A stretch of 10,000 nucleotides of DNA from Symbiodinium natans (Eukaryota > Sar > Dinophyceae > Suessiales > Symbiodiniaceae). The notes under the pieces are model-generated. The model was not told the origin of the DNA. It made no database searches and saw only the letters and a list, made by a program, of their open reading frames with translations. The stretch is taken from the NCBI GenBank assembly GCA_905221605.1, contig CAJNDS010002444.1, positions 88,740 to 98,739 of the forward strand. The letters run 5' to 3'. The position numbers were made by a program, and so were the translations under genes. This document shows, piece after piece, positions 5,949 through 10,000 of the stretch (the stretch's first letter is position 1; each line of letters opens with the position of its first letter).

Positions 5949-8900
5949 GTGGGTGAGGCGGGGGGGGGGGGGGTAAACCTCTAAACCCCTAAACCCCCAA
6001 CCCGTCGCGTGCGTCCATGCATCGCATGCGCCTGCCACCAGGGCTAGAGGACCCCTCAACCCTTCACTCGCGTCCATGCATCGTGTCCATACGTCGCACC
6101 CTTCGCCCACCAAGGGTTTAGGGTTTAGGGTTTATGGTTGAGGGTTTAGGTGGGACCATCCGGCCGGTGTAATCATGCTGCGTGCGATGTCGGCAACACG
6201 ACATCCTTGCGTGGAGCGTTTCTCTCACACAGTTGCCCCTGGACCGCCCCTGCGGGGGCAGCACGGGATCCCCCTGACTTGTGCGGGGGGGGGGGGGGGG
6301 GGGGGGGGCGGCGACAGGATCCTAAACCCTAAACCCAAACCCCAAGCCCCAGACCCTAGACCCTACATCTTAAACCCTAAACCCGAAACCCGAAACCCTA
6401 AACCCCTAGGGTTTAGGGTTCCAGCCTAGGAGTGCCCTTCACACGATCATCCGATACCGGAAAGTCTACGAATCGCTGGTTGCGCAGGCGAGGGCTTTGC
6501 TTTGCGGCGTGTTCGCGCCAAACCCCTCAATCAGAGTCTTTGGTAGCCAAGCCCTAAACCCTAACCCTCAAACCCTAAACCCCAAACCCCAAACCCCAAT
6601 GAAGCCGTAAACCCCAAACCCTAAACCCCAAACCCCAAACCCTAAACCGCACGCCCTAAGCCCCAGACCCTAAACCCCAAACCCTGAACCCTAAACCCCA
6701 AGACCTAAACCCCAAGACCTGAACCCCAAACCGGAAACCCCAAGCCCAAACCCAAAAGCCCTAAACCCAGGCCCTTAAGGTGGCTGATTTCTACCTGCTA
6801 TTTACCCTCAAGCTGCGGTTTGGTGGGTTTGGCTTGTAGGGTTTCAGGGTTTTAGGGTTCAAGGGTTTAGGGTTTGGGGTTTAGGGTTTAGGGTTTGTGG
6901 TTTGGGGTTGAGGGTTTAGGGTTGAGGGTTTAGGGTTTAGGGTTTAGGGTTTAGGACTTAGGGCTTGGGGTACCGGGGCATGGTCGAAGACGAGCTGGTG
7001 GCGACCGACACTTCCTCGGAGAACTTCGCCGGTGGCCTACACCCTAAACCCTAAACCCTAAACCCTAAACCCTAAACCCTAAACCCTAAACCCTAAACCC
7101 TAAACCCCATCGCAGCGTGGGCTGTTGCAACAAGTGCTGCTGGAGTTCAGCGCCGTTGTCGATCTTTAACAGGCTGCTGGGTCGGCGCCGGCCCTGGGGT
7201 TTTAGGGTTTTAGGGTTCCAGGGTTTAGGGTTCTAGGGTTTTAGGGTTCCAGAGTTTAGGGTTTTAGGGTTTTAGGGTTCCAGGGTTTAGGGTTTTAGGG
7301 TTTTAGGGTTCCAGGGTTTAGGGTTCGGGGGTTTGGGGTTTAGGGTTTGGAGTCGAGGGTTTAGGGTTTTGGGGTTTTAGGTTTTTTCAAGGGTTTGGGC
7401 TGTAGGGCATGGGGATAAGGGTTCAAGGCTGGGGGTTTGGGGGTTAGGGTAGACCCTACGGGCCTACAATTTTTCGGGTTTAGGGTTTACGGTTTTAGGG
7501 GTTGAGGGGCTAAGGGCTTATACCGCCACCTGAACCAACCCCGAACCCGAAAAACCGGTCCAAATGAGGCTTGTCCACGGCAGCCCGCCCTAAGACCCAA
7601 GGCCTGAGGGTAAGGAATAGTTAAGGGTTTAGGCTTTAGGCTTCAAACAAATCTTTGCAGGTCATAGCCCTACACCCTTAACCCTAAATCCTAAACGCTA
7701 AATCCGAAACCCTAAACCCTAGTCCCTAAACCCCTAAACCCTAAGTTTCTGGGGGTCCTGGGAAGGTGGCGACCAAGCCTACAGCAATACCCGAGAGTCG
7801 GGGGCCTTGGCAGAGGGGCGTCGGGGCTTGGGGTTTCGGGGGTTTCGGGTTTAGGGTTTGGGGCTTAGCGTTTAGGGTTTCGGGGGTTTAGGGTTTAGGG
7901 TGTAGGCTTTTGGGGGTTTAGGGTTCGGGGTTGAGGGTGTTCAAGGCCTGTTGGGCTTGGTTTTTCCCGACATGAGGCTGCCTCACAGAGAGACCCTTGA
8001 ACCCTAAACCCTAAACCCTAAACCCTAAACCCTAAACCCTGAACTCATGTGCTCTATATTTTCATTCGCGAAGTTGGGCGGTATGGGCAAAGCTGTAGCA
8101 GCATCTTCTGCATCGAGCAACTGCAGCAAGCTGGTTCCTGGCAAAAAATCTAGGAACCTAGGTTCCCTTAGCACCCCACCCGCGCTCGGAAGCAAAGCCT
8201 GCTGCTACACCGGGGCGCCAGGCCAGATGCGCTTCCAAAAAATCCGGATGAAGGTGTGGTTTCGCAAGAGTTGGAGGGCAGCAAAGCAGGCAGCCGAGCC
8301 ATCAAAGCCAAGATCCAAAAGACAACCCCTGACAGTCGCGGCTTGCTTGTGGGATCACTTTATAGTACACAGGTTTCCTCCCATTTGCTGAAGAACCCCC
8401 AGAGAATAGAAAATAACAATCCCTATGTTTCCCTTACAAGGAAGAGTATATATATATATATATATATATAATCATTACGATTATTATTATTATTATATTA
8501 TATTAAATAAATTTTATTATATTATATTATATTCTTATTGTTATTATTATTACTATTTCTTTTTTTGTGGGGGGGGCTCTTGAGCAATTAGTCACGAATT
8601 AGTCGTTTCTGGCTGCGGCACAGACCCATGAAGTCAGAAACTTCCAGTGTCATGTCCTCAAGCCCTAAACCCTAAATCTTGTCCTTCGTGTCGCAGACGC
8701 GCAGCTCTAAACCGAAGCCCTGAACCTAAACCCTGCTAACAACCTTCCACGAGAACCAGTTTGAGGTTCAGGAGTTGCAAGCATGTTGCCTCCAAAAGCC
8801 GAACCATAAATCCGAAACCCCAAACCCTAAAACCGAAACCCCAAACCCCAAACCCCCAACCCTAAACCCTAAACCCCAAACCCTAAGGTGACTCGAAGCT

Positions 8901-8979
8901 CAAGCAATTCGACACCGAGTACGAACACTTGCGCGCCTACGTCAAGATGCGCCTCAGCTTGAACATTCCGATTCCCTGA
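5920..8979 (+). CDS. Split gene 2, about 10 exons, product unknown
   Basis: Gene span; exons are listed separately. Islands from 5920 to a TGA at 8977-8979 join in phase: 0-2, 2-2, 2-0, 0-1, 1-1, 1-1, 1-0, 0-0, 0-1, 1-stop. The 5' end is unknown and may lie upstream (5285 or earlier). The inferred protein of about 200 visible residues is soluble, with an Ala/Pro-rich part, a helix, an acidic part, a Lys/Ser-rich part and a basic C-terminus. No family was recognised. Introns carry telomere-like arrays, two homopolymer G runs and one TA microsatellite. Confidence 0.5.
5949..6232 (+). other. Intron with G14 run and short repeated motif
   Basis: Contains G14 (5960-5973), a small C-rich patch, the motif GCGTCCATGCATCG at 6011-6024 and again at 6070-6083 with a diverged third copy at 6084, a TTTAGGG block at 6115-6133, and the acceptor TTTCTCTCACACAG. 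Confidence 0.5.
6233..6280 (+). CDS. Gene 2 exon, Ala/Pro-rich
   Basis: Reads CPWTAPAGAARDPPD in phase 2, with a split Leu completed in the next exon. The acceptor is pyrimidine-rich (TTTCTCTCACACAG). The donor is GTGCGG, followed immediately by a 24-base G run. A second frame here gives poly-glycine from the G run and is an artefact. Confidence 0.5.
6285..6308 (+). repeat. Homopolymer G24 next to a splice donor
   Basis: Twenty-four consecutive G beginning four bases into the intron. The length is probably variable and prone to sequencing error. Confidence 0.9.
6320..6422 (+). repeat. CCCTAAA array meeting TTTAGGG in a palindromic junction
   Basis: A C-rich array switches orientation at about 6404 through CCCTAAACCCCTAGGGTTTA, a near-perfect palindrome. 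It occupies most of the 149-bp intron 6281-6429; the acceptor is CCAGCCTAG. Confidence 0.88.
6430..6508 (+). CDS. Gene 2 exon, basic helix
   Basis: Reads SALHTIIRYRKVYESLVAQA and then RALLCG. One of the clearest coding islands. The frame remains open to 6642, so the exon might continue to a GT at 6543 (adding VFAPNPSIRVF). Ends at 6487 (AG-GC) or 6508 (GT donor) keep phase 0 for the next exon; 6508 is given here. Confidence 0.6.
6551..6775 (+). repeat. CCCCAAA-rich array
   Basis: A degenerate C-rich array in which CCCCAAA is the dominant unit, with interspersed CCCTAAA and AAGACCT variants. It forms the 5' half of the intron 6509-6961. Confidence 0.92.
6776..6837 (+). other. Unique spacer in intron, possible skipped exon
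   Basis: A 60-bp unique island between opposed arrays. In one frame it reads VADFYLLFTLKLRF, but no acceptor gives a phase that joins both neighbours, so it is not called as an exon. Confidence 0.3.
6838..6959 (+). repeat. TTTAGGG array opposed to the preceding C-rich array
   Basis: G-rich array ending in TTTAGGACTTAG, whose last AG serves as the acceptor of the next exon. That site is apparently derived from the repeat. Confidence 0.9.
6962..7031 (+). CDS. Gene 2 exon, acidic
   Basis: Reads GLGYRGMVEDELVATDTSSE followed by NFA. The acceptor ACTTAG lies at the edge of the TTTAGGG array. GT donor at 7032, phase 1 out. The acidic Ser/Thr composition suggests a flexible surface region. Strong coding character. 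Confidence 0.6.
7042..7104 (+). repeat. Nine perfect CCCTAAA units
   Basis: Uninterrupted units starting ten bases after the inferred donor of exon 6962-7031. Confidence 0.95.
7195..7500 (+). repeat. TTTTAGGG/TTTAGGG array with a 30-31 bp higher-order period
   Basis: An eight-base TTTTAGGG variant is common here. The marker TTCCAG recurs at 7217, 7247, 7278 and 7309, giving a super-unit of 30-31 bp. Beyond 7330 the array is irregular. Confidence 0.9.
7670..7745 (+). repeat. Degenerate CCCTAAA array
   Basis: Contains CCCTTAA, TCCTAAA, TCCGAAA and CCCTAAA units. It lies just upstream of the acceptor of exon 7766. Confidence 0.88.
7766..7819 (+). CDS. Gene 2 exon
   Basis: Reads GDQAYSNTRESGALAEG. 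The acceptor is TCCTGGGAAG and the GT donor at 7820 follows GGGC; phase 1 to phase 1. Extending upstream in frame gives a natural WEG before it, so the 5' boundary could be earlier. Confidence 0.5.
7830..7940 (+). repeat. TTTCGGG/TTTAGGG array
   Basis: A G-rich degenerate array in the intron 7820-8073. It is opposed to the pure CCCTAAA block at 7999-8040. Confidence 0.9.
7999..8040 (+). repeat. CCCTAAA block
   Basis: Five perfect units and a partial one, about 35 bp before the acceptor of the next exon. Confidence 0.93.
8074..8133 (+). CDS. Gene 2 exon, Cys-containing
   Basis: Reads GRYGQSCSSIFCIEQLQQA. The upstream tract ATATTTTCATTCGCGAAG is pyrimidine-rich; GT donor at 8134; phase 1 to phase 1. 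It lies in a different frame from the long open frame 8047-8391, and its sequence looks more protein-like. Confidence 0.52.
8227..8372 (+). CDS. Gene 2 longest exon
   Basis: Forty-eight codons. Begins ALPKNPDEGVVSQELEG, continues SKAGSRAIKAKIQKTTPDSR, and ends GLLVGSLYSTQ. The acceptor is GGCGCCAGGCCAG (phase 1) and the donor AG-GTTTCC (phase 0). A Lys-rich helix is followed by a hydrophobic strand. The overlapping frame (MRFQKIRMKVWFRK...) is open too but is rich in Trp, Cys and Arg, as expected of a shadow. Confidence 0.6.
8443..8570. repeat. TA microsatellite and ATT-rich simple sequence
   Basis: TA repeats (about 8447-8471), then TTATTA and ATTATATT motifs. They lie within the 251-bp intron 8373-8623 and resemble the AT-rich region after gene 1. 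Confidence 0.9.
8624..8653 (+). CDS. Gene 2 small exon
   Basis: Reads THEVRNFQCH. The acceptor is TTTCTGGCTGCGGCACAG; the GT donor at 8654 keeps phase 0. The frame could continue Val-Leu-Lys up to the CCCTAAA sequence at 8663. Confidence 0.48.
8754..8787 (+). CDS. Gene 2 small exon
   Basis: Reads NQFEVQELQAC. A good branch-point-like CTAAC (8736-8740) precedes the pyrimidine tract and the acceptor CACGAG. A GC donor at 8788 gives phase 1 as required; the GC at 8781 (GCATGT) is the better donor consensus but leaves phase 0. Confidence 0.43.
8795..8887 (+). repeat. CCCCAAA/CCCTAAA array forming an intron
   Basis: Nearly the whole intron 8788-8887 is degenerate C-rich repeat. Its last unit, CCCTAAG, provides the AG acceptor of the terminal exon. 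Confidence 0.88.
8888..8979 (+). CDS. Gene 2 terminal exon and stop
   Basis: Reads DSKLKQFDTEYEHLRAYVK, then MRLSLNIPIP, and ends at TGA 8977-8979. Clear coding character, a basic/aromatic helix and a short hydrophobic tail. It is entered in phase 1 directly from a CCCTAAG repeat unit. Confidence 0.6.
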
Positions 8980-9164
8980 AGATTCGTTTGGGGGGTTTAA
9001 GGGCTTAGGGTTTAGGATGCATAAGGGCTTGGTTCTGACGAGAGTTGGGTCCTTCTATTCTGGGCGTTTCCATCCTTGTGCAGGGTTTCGGGCCCAAAAG
9101 CCCAAAACCCAAAGCCCCTAAACCCTAAACCCTAAACCCTAAACCCTAAACCCTCCACAAGCAG
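8980..9164 (+). other. Short interval between gene 2 and gene 3 exons
   Basis: Degenerate G-rich sequence (8990-9035), a unique stretch with a strong acceptor-like site (TTTCCATCCTTGTGCAG at 9067-9083), and a C-rich array (9117-9153). A 16-bp exon at 9084-9099 would fit phase 2 for the next exon but resembles degenerate repeat. No promoter or spliced-leader acceptor could be assigned. Confidence 0.4.
9117..9153 (+). repeat. CCCTAAA block
   Basis: Five perfect units, ending 11 bp before exon 9165. Confidence 0.93.
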
Positions 9165-9232
9165 GTTCTGCTCCAGCGCCGGCATCGAAGCTGCCGACCT
9201 GCAGAGGCTGATCGACGGGCTCCTCGGGCTTG
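9165..9232 (+). CDS. Gene 3 exon (partial gene)
   Basis: Reads FCSSAGIEAADLQRLIDGLL followed by Gly-Leu: a clear amphipathic helix. The acceptor ACAAGCAG is in phase 2 and the GT donor at 9233 leaves phase 1. A ten-base G run follows within the intron. The next in-phase exon is at 9811. The gene is not recognised, and the exon could instead belong to an extension of gene 2 if the TGA at 8977 is spliced out. Confidence 0.57.
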
Positions 9233-9241
9233 GTTTTGAGA

Positions 9242-9778
9242 GGGGGGGGGGATTTAGGGTTTAGGGTTTAGGGCTATAATAGGGTTTAGGGTTTAGGGTT
9301 TAGGGTTTAGGGCTAGGGTTTAGGGTTTAGGGTTCAGGGTTCAGGGTTCAGGGTTTGGGGTTTGGGGTTTAGGGTTTAGGGTTTAGGGTTTGGTGTTTAG
9401 GGCTAGGGTTTTAGGGTTTAGGGTTTAGTGTTCAGGGTTTAGGGTTTGAGGTTCGGGGTTTAGGTTTAGGGTTTGGGGTTTAGGGTTTAGGGGCTGGTGT
9501 TTAGGGCTAGGGTTTTAGGGTTTTGGGTTTAGTGTTCAGGGTTTAGGGTTTGGGGTTTGGGGTTTAGGGTTTAGGGTTCAGGGTGCAGGGTTTGGGGTTT
9601 AGGGTTTAGGGTTTTGGGTTTGGTGTTTAGGGCTAGGGTTTTAGGGTTTTGGGTTTAGTGTTCAGGGTTTAGGGTTTGGGGGTTTGGGGTTTAGGGTTTA
9701 GGGTTCAGGGTTTGGGTTTGGGGTTTAGGGTTTGGGGTTTAGGGTTTAGGGTTTGGGGTTTAGGGTTTTTGTGTTTAG
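9242..9778 (+). repeat. Long TTTAGGG array with 104-126 bp higher-order repeat
   Basis: Begins with G10 (9242-9251) and fills most of the 578-bp intron 9233-9810. Units are TTTAGGG, TTTGGGG, TTCAGGG and GCTAGGG. The marker TGGTGTTTAG occurs at 9391, 9495 and 9621, and TTTAGTGTTCAGG at 9424, 9528 and 9654. The two markers are always 33 bp apart, so super-units of 104 and 126 bp have been duplicated. Confidence 0.93.
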
Positions 9779-9810
9779 TGCAGCCCTAAGCTCTTAGCCG
9801 GCTGCCGCAG

Positions 9811-9850
9811 CTCTGGGGGGGCGAGACAACTCGCGCGTGCATCGGGATGG
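9811..9850 (+). CDS. Gene 3 exon (partial gene)
   Basis: Reads LGGRDNSRVHRDG in phase 1, between the acceptor CCGGCTGCCGCAG and a canonical GTGAGT donor. Reading in phase 0 through the donor gives LWGGETTRACIGMGESKPHP then a stop, also plausible; phase continuity favours the first. Confidence 0.48.
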
Positions 9851-9869
9851 GTGAGTCGAAGCCTCACCC
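9849..9869 (+). other. Perfect hairpin over a splice donor
   Basis: GGGTGAG, a 7-base loop, then CTCACCC. The stem contains the GTGAG donor of exon 9811-9850 and could hide it in the transcript. Confidence 0.6.
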
Positions 9870-9911
9870 ACTCTGAGGGTAGTTTCATGGGCCCTAACCT
9901 TATCAGGGCTT

Positions 9912-9985
9912 CGGGTTTAGGGTTTAGGGTTTAGGGCTATGTTTTAGGGTTTAGAGTTTAGGGTTTAGTGTTTAGGGTTTATGGT
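9912..9985 (+). repeat. TTTAGGG array at window end
   Basis: Mostly perfect units with TTTAGAG and TTTAGTG variants, in the intron entered at 9851. It continues towards the window edge. Confidence 0.92.
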
Positions 9986-10000
9986 TCCTCAAACAACGAA

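Larger units (their letters stand above)
7032..7765 (+). other. 734-bp intron with opposed arrays
   Basis: Contains the pure CCCTAAA block (7042-7104), a unique 90-bp island, a long G-rich array (7195-7500), unique sequence (7520-7625) and a C-rich array (7670-7745). The island 7113-7193 follows CATCGCAG and can be read as RGLLQQVLLEFSAVVDL (then a stop) or as a Cys-rich peptide. Neither reading fits the chain. Confidence 0.5.

Noticed and set aside
6150-6429. Two open frames with poly-glycine
   Set aside because: The glycines come from the 24-base G run, and both frames run on into repeat sequence.
7540-7610. Minus-strand exon reading VDKPHLDRFFG with splice-like ends
   Set aside because: An isolated island on the opposite strand with no partner exon; it lies within an intron of gene 2.
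8047-8391. A continuous 114-codon open frame
   Set aside because: The exons 8074-8133 and 8227-8372, in other frames, look more protein-like, have splice sites and fit the phase chain; the long frame is probably a shadow. It is not excluded as a short intronless gene.
1567-9985. A true chromosome end
   Set aside because: Arrays are short, diverged, in both orientations and interrupted by coding islands; none is a terminal, one-way perfect array.

Overview
This window looks like nuclear DNA from a dinoflagellate, most plausibly a Symbiodiniaceae-like alga. Four things point there. (1) The repeat TTTAGGG/CCCTAAA and close variants pervade the window from about 1567 to the end; this is the telomere unit of dinoflagellates, and also of plants and apicomplexans. 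(2) Between the arrays lie 20-220 bp GC-rich islands that read as small exons. (3) Their best splice donors are a mixture of GT, GC and GA, a known peculiarity of dinoflagellate introns. (4) All convincing exons lie on the + strand, as in the one-way gene files of these algae. No bacterial gene, rRNA, tRNA or CRISPR array was seen.

Layout. Positions 1-4804 hold a split gene whose 5' end lies outside the window: about 20 exons can be chained with compatible reading phase to a TAG stop at 4802-4804. Its first third (1-1315) has ordinary repeat-free short introns; from 1316 on, most introns are packed with telomere-like repeats. Two introns of this gene, starting at 233 and 1316, share a repeat of about 110 bp that begins at the splice donor, like an introner. 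Positions 4805-5919 are mostly gene-poor: a T-rich, ATT/ATC simple-sequence stretch followed by degenerate arrays. Positions 5920-8979 hold a second split gene on the same strand, again chained in phase and ending at TGA 8977-8979. After 8980 a third gene appears to be entered (exons at 9165-9232 and 9811-9850), with a 578-base intron made almost entirely of telomere-like sequence with a higher-order period.

The proteins were not recognised. Peptides from the exons look like ordinary soluble proteins (amphipathic helices, an acidic proline-rich linker, one weak F-box-like stretch), but no diagnostic catalytic motif was seen. Exon coordinates were derived by eye from reading frame, codon sense, splice-site consensus and phase. 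They are hypotheses at base resolution, although the overall pattern of exon islands separated by telomere-repeat introns is clear. The notable biology is the structure: interstitial telomeric DNA as the main body of introns, in alternating orientation, with some splice sites apparently supplied by the repeat itself.
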